64,000 nt of DNA, taken from contig CAVWAK010000006.1 of the NCBI GenBank assembly GCA_963752745.1, positions 1-64,000 on the forward strand, in the 5' to 3' direction. The stretch's first letter is position 1; every line of letters starts with the position of its first letter. A program made the translations under genes and the position numbers. Source of the DNA: Thiogranum sp963752745 (GTDB taxonomy: Bacteria > Pseudomonadota > Gammaproteobacteria > DSM-19610). This document shows, one piece after another, positions 54,917 to 63,694 of this stretch. The notes beneath the pieces are model-generated. The model was not told the DNA's origin and did no database searches. It worked only from the letters and a program-made list of their open reading frames with translations.

Positions 54917-55997
54917 ATGTCGACACTCGATTCCTACAGATGGTTTCTGCTCGCCGGCCTGCTGGTCTACAGGCTGGCTGTTGTACCTGCTGGCGCCGAT
55001 ACTCTCACCGTTTATGTTCGCTGCGCTGTTGGCTTATCTGGGTGATCCTCTGGTCGATAAACTGGAAGCGCGCAAGCTCTCGCGTGTGGTATCGGTCGTT
55101 ATTGTCTTCACGCTGATGTTCAGTGTAGTGGTGATTGTGCCGTTGCTGTTATTGCCTGTCGTCGAAACCCAGCTGGGCGTGCTGATCCGTTCCCTGCCGG
55201 GTTATATCGACTGGATTACCGAAACGTTTCTGCCAACGCTACAGGAGCGGCTGGGCGTGGATCCCGCCACTTTTGATGTGGCGCGTGTAAAGGCAGCCCT
55301 GATGACCAACTGGAAGGATACCGGTAGCATTGCGGCTAATGTGGTGGCCTATGTCACCAGTTCCGGCGCGGCTATGCTGGTCTGGCTGGCCAACCTGGTG
55401 CTGGTGCCCGTACTGACTTTTTACATGCTGGTCGATTGGGATCATTTCGTGGCCGGTGTTCGTGACCTGTTGCCGCGCAATATCGAACCTACCGTGACCA
55501 GGCTTTCGCTTGAGTCCGATGAAATGTTGTCTGCATTCCTGCGAGGTCAGTTTATGGTGATGTTAAGCCTGGGCCTGATCTATTCGGTAGGACTCTCTCT
55601 TATAGGTTTAAACACAGCAGTGCTTGTTGGCTTGCTGGCGGGCCTGGTGAGTTTTGTGCCTTACCTCGGCGTTATAGTCGGGCTGATCGCCGCGAGTGTT
55701 GCCATGCTGTTCCAGACGCATGACGTCATGCAGCTCCTGCCGGTGGGTATTGTCTTCGGTATCGGGCAGATGCTCGAAGGCATGGTGCTGACCCCCTGGC
55801 TGGTGGGCGACAAGATCGGACTGCACCCGGTAACGGTGATGTTTGCGGTATTGGCGGGTGGACAGCTGTTCGGATTCGTTGGCATCCTGCTGGCTTTGCC
55901 AGTGGCTGCTGTGCTGGTGGTGTTGGTGCGGCATGCGCGCGAGAAGTACAAGGCCAGTGACCTGTATGGAGTGGAGGAGGCGAGTGATAACGCCTAG
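54917..55997 (+). CDS. AI-2E transporter (PerM) family membrane protein 2, frameshifted near the start
   Basis: About 360 residues when joined. The ATG at 54917 gives MSTLDSYRWFLLAGLLVY in one frame, and the family-typical continuation GWLLYLLAPILSPFMFAALL lies in another, so one extra base falls at about 54970. The remaining helices and the C-terminal GFVGILLALPVAAVLVVLV fit the AI-2E/PerM group, with a large cytoplasmic loop. The transported compound is unknown. Confidence 0.82.
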
Positions 55998-56025
55998 CTG
56001 ACAATGCCCCCTTTTTGCCTGTGAC

Positions 56026-56065
56026 AATAAAAAACGGGCCGGGTGATCGCTCACCCGGCCCGTTT
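56026..56065 (-). terminator. Rho-independent terminator of the small exported Ala-rich gene
   Basis: AAACGGGCCGGGTGA pairs with TCACCCGGCCCGTTT around TCGC, a very stable stem. On the minus strand it is followed by a T-rich tract. It ends the transcript of the 56083-56310 gene and may also stop transcription from the AI-2E-type gene on the + strand. Confidence 0.85.
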
Positions 56066-56082
56066 CACTATTACAAAAATAC

Positions 56083-56310
56083 TTACTTTGCTGCGTCAGT
56101 CGTGCCGGCAGCTTCTTCAGTAATTTCGATAGCTTCAACCTTGGTGCCATCAGCAGTGGTGCCAGCAGCTTCGGTAATTTCTACAGCGGCCATGTCAGCC
56201 TTCTGGGCAGCATCAGCAGCAGCCTGGTCGGCGTCTTTAGCGGCCTGGTCTCCAGCGTTAGCCAGCGGGGCAACCAGGGCGAGTGCAGCGATCATTAAGA
56301 ATTTTTTCAT
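56083..56310 (-). CDS. Small exported Ala/Glu-rich protein
   Basis: 75 residues from the ATG at 56310, which begins a signal peptide (MKKFLMIAALALVAPLANA). The mature part is about 55 residues, nearly all Ala, Asp, Glu, Thr and Lys, with two similar segments (VEITEAAGTTADG, IEITEEAAGTTDA). It is probably a helical or disordered periplasmic peptide. A strong terminator follows. No family is known to me. Confidence 0.65.
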   Translation of the reverse strand: MKKFLMIAALALVAPLANAGDQAAKDADQAAADAAQKADMAAVEITEAAGTTADGTKVEAIEITEEAAGTTDAAK

Positions 56311-56829
56311 TAGTTTTGACTCCTCAGTCAGTTTCATCATTGAAATCTGATTAGAGCAAGGCAATCTCCATGCCATTAAATCAATTGCGGAGCTATTACA
56401 TATAAGCAACAATGGGTTATTAATATATGGTTAATCTATTTTCGATGTTTGTATCTGCGTATAACTGTTGCCTGATAGCGACACAATTCCATTCGAATCT
56501 GTAACTGCCTGAATAATATGTCTACGTACCGTCTCCAAATAGAGACGCTAAAAATATATTCTTAAAAACAATGAGTTATATGCTTATTTTATTGCTCTGT
56601 AGATATTCGAGGAATTTCACCATTGTCGTTCCCTAACGACGCTAGCCTGGACGAGCTGCAAATGTCTGAAACGCATGGGCTCGGACGTTCGTTGGGTTGG
56701 CCACTGCGAATTCGGTCGAATGTCTGGTTCCGGGTTATGCGGCTCGGCTTGTTGCTTGTTTCGGTGGCGCACTTCGACGAGTCTATCGTCAGATAACTGT
56801 TTGTCTGATTACAAAGAGGAAAAATCACA
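56311..56829. other. AT-rich intergenic stretch
   Basis: About 520 bases with no supported gene. The part from 56400 to 56600 is AT-rich. A hairpin CGTCTC/GAGACG with a 6-base loop lies at 56530-56547 without a T tract. Open frames here have no recognisable content. The promoter of the ZnuA-like gene must be near the right end; no clear Zur palindrome was seen. Confidence 0.35.
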
Positions 56830-57750
56830 ATGCGACGCACGTTACAGGCTTTGTTCGTCTGCTTCATGCTGCTACCGGGCGTGGCAGTTATCGCGGCCGA
56901 CCGGTTTACCGTCTACACGGTAAATTATCCCCTGCAGTATTTTGCCGAGCGTATTGGTGCTGAGCATGTCGAAGTTGTGTTCCCTGCTCCATCCAGCGTT
57001 GATCCTGCCTTCTGGAAGCCGGACAGTGATATTTTACGCCACTACCAGAAGGCAGACCTTGTGTTGCTTAACGGCGCAGGCTATGCGGGATGGGTGGAAA
57101 AGGTGTCCTTGCCACGCCTCAAACAGGTCAATACCTCGGCGGTATTTGTCGCGTCCTATATCGAGAAGACGAGCGGGCCGACGCATAGTCACGGGCCGGC
57201 AGGTGATCACTCGCATGCCGGAACAGCCTTTACAACCTGGCTGGATTTTTACCAGGCTGCGCAGCAAGCCGAGGCCATCAAGCAGGCGTTGTCAAAGCGG
57301 CTTCCGACATATGCGGCCGACTTCGAGCGCAACTATCAGGCTTTGCACCGGGACCTGATGAAACTCGATCTGGATATGCAGCGCACGGTCGCCAGTAAAC
57401 CTGAGCAACCTTTTTTTGCATCCCACCCGGTCTACCATTACCTGGCGAGGCGTTATGAATTGCACATCAGGGACATGGTCTGGGAGCCCGACAGTATGCC
57501 GGATGACGGGCAGTGGGAGCAGTTGCGCTATATTCGAGAGAAATTTCTCGCTAACTGGATGCTCTGGGAGCAACAGCCGTCAAACTCGATTGAGCACAAG
57601 CTTCAGGGTATGGATATAGGCATTGCGGTATTTGACCCTTGTGGCAACCGGCCAGCCAGGGGAGATTTTCTCGACGTGATGCAAGGCAATATTAGCGCGC
57701 TGAAAAAGGCTTATGCGGGGCGACATTCTCAGGCTAATCCGGGAAAATAA
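56830..57750 (+). CDS. ZnuA-like metal-binding periplasmic protein lacking two canonical ligands
   Basis: A 306-residue protein with a signal peptide (cleavage near AVIAA) and the cluster A-I binding-protein fold. A short His-rich loop (HSHGPAGDHSHAG) lies at about residues 119-130. In classical ZnuA the first ligand His sits in a VDPH..EP block; here it reads VDPAFWKPD. The second sits before WLDP and is also absent (AFTTWLDF). The third site HPVYHYLARRY remains. No ABC transporter genes are adjacent, so delivery or sensing is possible. Confidence 0.75.
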   Translation: MRRTLQALFVCFMLLPGVAVIAADRFTVYTVNYPLQYFAERIGAEHVEVVFPAPSSVDPAFWKPDSDILRHYQKADLVLLNGAGYAGWVEKVSLPRLKQVNTSAVFVASYIEKTSGPTHSHGPAGDHSHAGTAFTTWLDFYQAAQQAEAIKQALSKRLPTYAADFERNYQALHRDLMKLDLDMQRTVASKPEQPFFASHPVYHYLARRYELHIRDMVWEPDSMPDDGQWEQLRYIREKFLANWMLWEQQPSNSIEHKLQGMDIGIAVFDPCGNRPARGDFLDVMQGNISALKKAYAGRHSQANPGK

Positions 57751-57786
57751 GGCCAGTTGCTTAACTGACACTTCCAGGGGGCCGTT

Positions 57787-59379
57787 GTGCAGTCAGATAT
57801 TCTCGCTATTGGTATTGCCTTCCTGCTGGGGCTGACGGCACGCTTCGTCGGTCTACCTCCGCTGATTGGTTACCTGATTGCAGGCTTCTGTTTGTTCGCA
57901 TTTGGTGGGCAGATGACCGAAACCCTGCACGAATTTTCCGAAATGGGTGTCACCCTGCTGTTGTTTACCATCGGGTTGAAGCTGCAACTGCGCAACCTGT
58001 TAATGCCGCAGATCTGGGCGGTGGCGTCGTTACATATGATGCTGATCATCGTGTTGGCGTCGACGCTGGTGTTTGGCCTGGTCGCTTTGGGACTTTCGGT
58101 TTTTACAGGCATGGATTATTCAACCGTGGCGTTAATCGGATTCGCGCTGAGTTTTTCCAGTACCGTGTTCGCGGTCAAAGTGCTGGAAGAAAAGGGCGAA
58201 ATGTATTCGCTCTACGGCCGTATCTCGATCGGTATCCTGATTATGCAGGACATTGCTGCCGTTGTGTTTCTCGCGGTTTCGGCGGGCAAGATACCGTCCA
58301 TCTGGGCACTGGCACTGTTTGCGCTGATTCCTCTGCGTCCGGTGCTGTTTCGTATGCTGGAGAAATCGGGCCACGGCGAACTGCAGATCCTGTTTGGTTT
58401 GACACTGGCACTGGGGGGTGCGCAGCTGTTTGAGTTTGTCAGCGTTAAGGGTGACCTCGGTGCCCTGATCCTGGGTATATTACTGGCCAGCCATCTGCGC
58501 GCATCGGATCTCGCGCGTCAGCTGCTGGGGTTCAAGGACCTTTTCCTGGTCGGTTTCTTTCTGTCCATCGGCCTGTCAGGACCGTTGAGCTGGGAGGCTG
58601 TAGGGATAGCCATGCTGCTGTTACTGCTGGTACCGGTTAAGACCGCGCTGTTCTTCTGGTTAATGTCCAGATTCAAGCTGCGTAATCGCACCTCCCTGCT
58701 GGCGTCACTGAGCCTGGCGAACTACAGTGAGTTCGGGCTCATTGTCGCTGCTATCGGGGTTAGTAGTGGCTGGCTTGGATCGGAATGGCTGATCATTATT
58801 GCCATCGCCTTATCGGTCTCGTTCATTATTGCGGCACCATTGAATACGGCTGCATACCCGTTATACAGCCGTTGGCGTAAAGCGCTGTCAGGCTTCGAGT
58901 CGAGCCAGCGTATTGGTGAAGAAGAGGCTATCGAGCCGGGCCGGTCTTCCGAAGTGATGATTTTCGGTATGGGGCGTGTCGGTGGTGGTGCCTACGATAC
59001 CTTGCGTGAGCGTTTGGGTGACAAGGTGCTGGGAGTGGATTTTCAACGTGACACGGTACACAGGTTGCGCGAAACCGGTCGCCAGGTGATACACGGAAGT
59101 GCCACCGATCCGGATTTCTGGGAACGTGTTGACCTTGCCTGTAGTCGTATCAAGCTGATCATGCTTGCCATGCCGAATGTCCAGGAAAACAGTTACGCAG
59201 CCAAACAGTTAAAAGCACTCGGATACCAAGGTAAAATAGCTGCGGTAGCAAAATTTCCTGATGAAATACAACAGCTGGAAGAGGCTGGTGTGCATGCTGC
59301 CTTTAACCTGTTTGCCGAAGCCGGTGCCGGTTTTGCAGACCATGTGTGTGACGATCTGTTGTCACCGGTCAAGGTGTGA
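57787..59379 (+). CDS. KefB-like monovalent cation:proton antiporter with an RCK-N domain
   Basis: A 530-residue CPA2 transporter. About twelve helices carry the family motif LIGYLIAGFCLF near the N-terminus, the ALSFSSTVFAVKVLEEK region and ANYSEFGLIVAAIG near the end of the membrane part. A cytoplasmic RCK-N (Rossmann) domain starts MIFGMGRVGGGAYD. There is no RCK-C domain. It probably exchanges potassium or sodium for protons under nucleotide control. Its stop overlaps the HD-CBS gene by 4 bases. Confidence 0.85.
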   Translation: MQSDILAIGIAFLLGLTARFVGLPPLIGYLIAGFCLFAFGGQMTETLHEFSEMGVTLLLFTIGLKLQLRNLLMPQIWAVASLHMMLIIVLASTLVFGLVALGLSVFTGMDYSTVALIGFALSFSSTVFAVKVLEEKGEMYSLYGRISIGILIMQDIAAVVFLAVSAGKIPSIWALALFALIPLRPVLFRMLEKSGHGELQILFGLTLALGGAQLFEFVSVKGDLGALILGILLASHLRASDLARQLLGFKDLFLVGFFLSIGLSGPLSWEAVGIAMLLLLLVPVKTALFFWLMSRFKLRNRTSLLASLSLANYSEFGLIVAAIGVSSGWLGSEWLIIIAIALSVSFIIAAPLNTAAYPLYSRWRKALSGFESSQRIGEEEAIEPGRSSEVMIFGMGRVGGGAYDTLRERLGDKVLGVDFQRDTVHRLRETGRQVIHGSATDPDFWERVDLACSRIKLIMLAMPNVQENSYAAKQLKALGYQGKIAAVAKFPDEIQQLEEAGVHAAFNLFAEAGAGFADHVCDDLLSPVKV

Positions 59380-60725
59380 AGACTATGGATGATCTCGTTG
59401 AACGCGCACGCGAATTTGCGACCAGCGCTCACCAGCGCATTGGTCACCAGCGCAAGTACAGCAAACAGCCGTATCACGTACACCTCGAAGCGGTTGCCAA
59501 ACGGGTGGCAAGTGTCATTGATGACCCGGAAATGATTGCAGCAGCCTGGCTGCACGATACCGTCGAGGACACACCGGCAACCCTGGATGATATCGAGGAG
59601 TATTTTGGCGCTTCAGTTGCCGAGCTCGTAGAGGAACTTACCGATGTCAGTAAACCCAGTGACGGCAATCGGGTGCAGCGTAAGTCGATAGATCGCCAGC
59701 ACAGTGCGCAGGCCTCGGCGCGCTCCAAGACTGTCAAGCTGGCGGACCTGATCGACAACTGCAAGGATATTACCAGGCACGACGAACGTTTTGCGCGTGT
59801 TTACCTGGTTGAAATGGGCGCGCTGCTGAAGGTTCTAGGCGATGGCGACCAGACACTGTTCAGCGAGGCCAGCAAACTGCATGCGAAGCATGTGGAAAGG
59901 CTCGGTATCAGAGAATCTGTCCGGCTGGACTCCGAGTTGTGGGAGCCGGACAAGGTTGCTTTGCATGGATTTGACGACCGCAATTTCAGGCGCATGTTCA
60001 CGGAGATTTTTACCGCCAGGGATATCGCCGAAGGCCTGCTGTCTTTCGATGCCGATACGCCTTGCGAACAGGCCGCCCGGAATCTCAAGGACCAGCGCCG
60101 CGAAGTGGCGAGTGTACGCATTAGCGGAAATGTGCAGGGATATATACGTGCAGCCGATCTTGGTGACGGGGAATGTGCCGATTGTTTCAGGCATTTCACT
60201 GTCGACCAGGTGTTGAACGGGACCGCGACATTTTCCGATGTAATCCATGTGCTCACGCGCCATGACTATTGCTTTGTTAACATGCTGGGCAATGTCGCCG
60301 GGGTGATCAGGCGAGATGATATAAACAAGCCAATGGTGCGCATGTGGCTGTTTGGCATTGTCACTATGGTAGAGATGGGTCTGGTTGAGTTGATTCATGA
60401 GCGCTTCCCCGGTGATGCCTGGGAAGCGCAGATAAGCGACGGGCGGCTGCAAAAAGCACGTGACATCCAGAAGGAACGCCAGCGCCGTAATATCTACTGT
60501 GATTTGATTGAATGTCTGCAGTTGTCCGACAAGGCGCAGGTACTGATCGACGATCCGGTGGCGCTGGAGCGCCTGGGTATGACCTCAAAGAGCATGGCCA
60601 AACGTGCGATCAAGGAACTTGAGTCACTGCGTAATCACCTGGCGCACGCCCAGGATATCGTCATGCACGACTGGCCACAGATTGCCCGCCTGAGTATGCG
60701 GATGGAAGAGGTTGCACGGCAATAG
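59376..60725 (+). CDS. HD-domain (SpoT-like hydrolase) and CBS-pair protein
   Basis: A 449-residue protein. Residues 1-170 form an HD domain of the RelA/SpoT hydrolase type: H34/H36, the H60-D61 pair (AAWLHDTVEDT), and the third ligand in KLADLIDN (about 121-128). Residues about 220-350 hold a CBS pair (VRISGNVQGYIRAADLG, VAGVIRRDDINKPM). A helical tail follows. It has no synthetase domain. Alarmone or nucleotide hydrolysis is plausible but unproven. Translational overlap with the antiporter suggests joint function. Confidence 0.75.
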   Translation: MKTMDDLVERAREFATSAHQRIGHQRKYSKQPYHVHLEAVAKRVASVIDDPEMIAAAWLHDTVEDTPATLDDIEEYFGASVAELVEELTDVSKPSDGNRVQRKSIDRQHSAQASARSKTVKLADLIDNCKDITRHDERFARVYLVEMGALLKVLGDGDQTLFSEASKLHAKHVERLGIRESVRLDSELWEPDKVALHGFDDRNFRRMFTEIFTARDIAEGLLSFDADTPCEQAARNLKDQRREVASVRISGNVQGYIRAADLGDGECADCFRHFTVDQVLNGTATFSDVIHVLTRHDYCFVNMLGNVAGVIRRDDINKPMVRMWLFGIVTMVEMGLVELIHERFPGDAWEAQISDGRLQKARDIQKERQRRNIYCDLIECLQLSDKAQVLIDDPVALERLGMTSKSMAKRAIKELESLRNHLAHAQDIVMHDWPQIARLSMRMEEVARQ

Positions 60726-60731
60726 ACCGCT

Positions 60732-61619
60732 TTATCGCGGGGTGCTCTGCTTGCCGAGTGTCTGTCCCATGCGTAAAGGTTGTTCAGCTTGAAGTGTGTC
60801 CAGCCAGTCTACGGCGTTGTTACCGAATAGCACGATGGCCGTGGACCCCATGTTAAAACGTCCCATTTCTGCGCCACGCTCGAGCTCGATATGTTCCCCG
60901 CGAAGATCGTTGACCTCAATCGTCGAGCGGTGCGGCGGTGTCACCAGTCCGGACCAGACCGTTTCAATGGCAGCGACATTTATTGCACCAACCAGCACCA
61001 GGGCCATGGGACCGGCATCGGTATCAAAAATCGTCACCAGTCGTTCGTTGCGGGCGAACAGGTTTGGCACGGTGCGCGCCGTGTGTCCGGCGACGCTGAA
61101 CAGACGGCCGGGAATATACACTGTCTCGCGTAATCGGCCGCCAAGCGGCATATGTACACGGTGGTAATCGCGTGGTGACAGGTAAACGGTGGCGAAGCGA
61201 CCGTTCTGGAAGGCTGCGGCACGTGCGTCATCACCGCCCAGCAGTTCAGTGACGCTGAAGCTGTGCCCCTTGGCCTGAAAAACGGCATCTTTATCGATAT
61301 CTCCGATCTGGCTGATATGGCCATCGGCCGGACTCACTACCATAGCATCGTCGCCCTCTATGGGTCTGGCGCCAGGGCGGAGTTCGCGTGTAAAAAACGC
61401 ATTGAAGTGTATGAAATCTTCCGGACGCTGGTGCAGGGACTCGCTCCAGTCGACCTTGTAGGTGTCAGCAAACCAGTTAATGAATGCATTTTTGAACCAG
61501 GGTGCCTCTACCCGTGTCAGCCGGTAAGTCAGGCGTGAGATGGCATGGTGTGGCAGGGGGTAAAGTGGCAGTGACTTAAGGTAGTCACTGCTACTGGCGC
61601 TGGCTTGTTCGCGGTTCAA
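60732..61619 (-). CDS. psd: Phosphatidylserine decarboxylase
   Basis: A 295-residue decarboxylase. The self-cleavage motif appears as FNMGSTAIVLFG (M-G-S-T in place of the usual L-G-S-T), and SPADGHISQIG and SPRDYHRVHMP are intact. Cleavage at the serine makes the pyruvoyl cofactor. It makes phosphatidylethanolamine at the inner membrane. Its start overlaps the stop of the PCu(A)C gene by 4 bases. Confidence 0.96.
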   Translation of the reverse strand: MNREQASASSSDYLKSLPLYPLPHHAISRLTYRLTRVEAPWFKNAFINWFADTYKVDWSESLHQRPEDFIHFNAFFTRELRPGARPIEGDDAMVVSPADGHISQIGDIDKDAVFQAKGHSFSVTELLGGDDARAAAFQNGRFATVYLSPRDYHRVHMPLGGRLRETVYIPGRLFSVAGHTARTVPNLFARNERLVTIFDTDAGPMALVLVGAINVAAIETVWSGLVTPPHRSTIEVNDLRGEHIELERGAEMGRFNMGSTAIVLFGNNAVDWLDTLQAEQPLRMGQTLGKQSTPR

Positions 61620-62038
61620 AACTTTTTTTTAACGTCTGCAGTTACGCGTACGCAACTCTCGTCGGCAAAATGCAAAAGAAATTCCACCTGGTCACCGGCC
61701 TGCAGGCGGGTTTCAGGTGCTGGCATCATCAGGTGAAAGCTGCCCGGTTCCAGGCTGACAGTCCCTCCAGCGGGAATGCGGATAGCGTTCTCATGCTGCA
61801 TGCGCGCGATCCCGTCAACCATGATGGAGCGGTGGAGCATGACATGACTGAAGGCCGGGCTGTCCACTCCGGTGAGCGTGACGTCCTCGTCGCCCGGGTT
61901 CTGAATGACCATAAAGGCAGCCAGCATACGCGCACCGGGCGGTGCTTCGCGAACCCAGGCGTCGGTGATTTCGATCTCACTGCCTGCATAAATTGCCTGG
62001 TTGAGAAACACAAGGGCTAGCAGTAGGAAGCGTTTCAT
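61616..62038 (-). CDS. PCu(A)C copper chaperone
   Basis: A 140-residue protein with a signal peptide (FLLLALVFLNQAIYA). The PCu(A)C fold shows VREAPPGARMLAAFMVIQNPG, and the copper ligands are HVMLHRS, the later MQHE and HLMM. It carries copper to cytochrome oxidase in the periplasm. The gene overlaps both neighbours by 4 bases; SCO1 upstream works in the same pathway. Confidence 0.92.
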   Translation of the reverse strand: MKRFLLLALVFLNQAIYAGSEIEITDAWVREAPPGARMLAAFMVIQNPGDEDVTLTGVDSPAFSHVMLHRSIMVDGIARMQHENAIRIPAGGTVSLEPGSFHLMMPAPETRLQAGDQVEFLLHFADESCVRVTADVKKKF

Positions 62039-62670
62039 TGTGTTGCCTCGTAGTGATCCCTGATCATGACAAATTCACTGGCAATCAGTTTCGGGTCGTG
62101 CGGCATGCCGAACAGCGCGTGGAATTTGCCATCGGGATCAAACAGAATGATCGCTGCGCTGTGGTCCACCAGGTAGTTGTCTTCACTGCCGCCCGCGGAT
62201 TTCATGTAGAGTATGCCCAGCTGCCGGGTAAGCTTTTGCAGCTCTTCCTGGCTGCCGGTGGCGCCTGTAAAGTCCGGGTGGAAGTAGGGGACGAACTTTG
62301 CCAGAAGTTCCGGCGTGTCGCGCTCCGGGTCAACACTGACGAACAGTCCGCGCGGGAGTGTTTTCAGCGAGGGATCCTCTTCCAGCAGACGCATCATCTG
62401 GCCGAGCATGCTTAGCGAGGTCGGGCAAACGTCCGGGCACTGGGTATAACCAAAGAAAACGAAAGTCCACTGATTCTTCAGGTTTTCCAGAGTGAAGGTG
62501 TCACCATTCTGGTCGACGAGGCTGAATTCGGCGATGGCTTTGGCCGACGGCAGCAGGGTGCCTTGTTGCAGCTGCGGCGGCTGCGGCGGTGAGCACGCCG
62601 CCAACAGTGCAGCGACGAGTAACAGCGGTATAATCCGCGCCAGTGAAAATCTGTATTCGGGTGTGTGCAT
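62035..62670 (-). CDS. SCO1/SenC copper-insertion lipoprotein
   Basis: A 211-residue SCO protein. A lipobox (LLAAC, Cys26) follows the signal sequence. The copper ligands are C78 and C82 in CPDVCPTSLSMLG and H170 in NYLVDHSAAIILFD. It has a thioredoxin fold and helps assemble the Cu-A site of cytochrome c oxidase. It is the first gene of the SCO1-PCu(A)C-psd operon. Confidence 0.94.
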   Translation of the reverse strand: MHTPEYRFSLARIIPLLLVAALLAACSPPQPPQLQQGTLLPSAKAIAEFSLVDQNGDTFTLENLKNQWTFVFFGYTQCPDVCPTSLSMLGQMMRLLEEDPSLKTLPRGLFVSVDPERDTPELLAKFVPYFHPDFTGATGSQEELQKLTRQLGILYMKSAGGSEDNYLVDHSAAIILFDPDGKFHALFGMPHDPKLIASEFVMIRDHYEATQ

Positions 62671-62740
62671 GGGCGCGCATTATCGCATTGATCGCCGGGA
62701 GGCGGTAGGGCGTCAATTTGCCGCAACCCCACGGGACAAT

Positions 62741-63673
62741 ATGGAGATAACCTTGTCTGACACCAGTGAACTCAAAACCCTTCGCGATCTGATCCGCTGG
62801 GGTGCCAGCCGGTTTAACGCAGAAAAATTGTGTTTCGGTCACGGTACCGACAACGCTTTCGACGAGGCCCGGTTGCTGGTTTGTCACGCATTGCATCTGC
62901 CCTTTGTATTCCCCGAAGACTACCTGGCGGCACAGGTGACCAGCGCAGAGCACCAGGCGGTTGTCGAGCTATTGGAGGCGCGTATCAAGACCCGCAAGCC
63001 AGCGGCATACCTGACGCATGAAGCCTGGTTTGCGGGCCTGCCTTTCTATGTCGATGAACGCGTGCTGGTGCCGCGCTCGCCGATGGCTGAATGGATCGAA
63101 CGGGGCTTTGCCCCGTGGCTGGAAGCGGATGCGGTCGACCGGGTGCTGGACTTGTGTACCGGCAGTGGCTGTATCGCGATCGCCTGTGCGGCCCATTTCG
63201 ACAATGCTGAAGTGGACGCCGTGGAGTTGTCGCCCGAAGCCCTGGAGGTGGCGCGCCAGAATGTTGAACGGCATGATCTTGAAGACTGGGTGCACCTCTA
63301 CCAGTCGGATCTGTTCGATGCTTTGCCGCCGGAACAGTACCAGCTGATTATCAGTAACCCGCCCTACGTGTCGGAGGCGGAGCTGCAGGCGTTACCCGAC
63401 GAGTATGGCCACGAACCCGAGATAGGCTTGCTTGCCGATCAGGAAGGGCTGGCGATTGTGGTGCGGATTCTTGCGCAAGCCACGGACTACCTGACCGATG
63501 ACGGCATTCTGGTCGTCGAAGTCGGTAACAGCGAGGCATTGCTGGTCGAATGCTTCCCGGAAGTGCCTTTTCAGTGGCTGGAATTCGAGCGTGGCGGGCA
63601 AGGTGTGTTTTTGCTCGATGCGGAGCAACTGAAGGCGCACCGACAGGTATTTGAAGCGGTTTTGAATAAGTAA
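62741..63673 (+). CDS. prmB: Ribosomal protein uL3 glutamine methyltransferase
   Basis: About 310 residues. The methyltransferase signature VLDLCTGSGCIAIACA and the glutamine-methylation motif IISNPPYVSE are present. The N-terminus (LIRWGASRFNAEKLCFGHGTDN) is typical of PrmB rather than PrmC. The ATG at 62741 is used here; a TTG at 62753 has a better placed GGAG and is a real alternative. It methylates a glutamine of uL3. Confidence 0.95.
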   Translation: MEITLSDTSELKTLRDLIRWGASRFNAEKLCFGHGTDNAFDEARLLVCHALHLPFVFPEDYLAAQVTSAEHQAVVELLEARIKTRKPAAYLTHEAWFAGLPFYVDERVLVPRSPMAEWIERGFAPWLEADAVDRVLDLCTGSGCIAIACAAHFDNAEVDAVELSPEALEVARQNVERHDLEDWVHLYQSDLFDALPPEQYQLIISNPPYVSEAELQALPDEYGHEPEIGLLADQEGLAIVVRILAQATDYLTDDGILVVEVGNSEALLVECFPEVPFQWLEFERGGQGVFLLDAEQLKAHRQVFEAVLNK

Positions 63674-63694
63674 CAGAATTTGTGAGGAACTGAG

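Noticed and set aside
56697..56963. Open frames overlapping the start of the ZnuA-like gene
   Set aside because: Shadows of the real gene in another frame, with no ribosome site.
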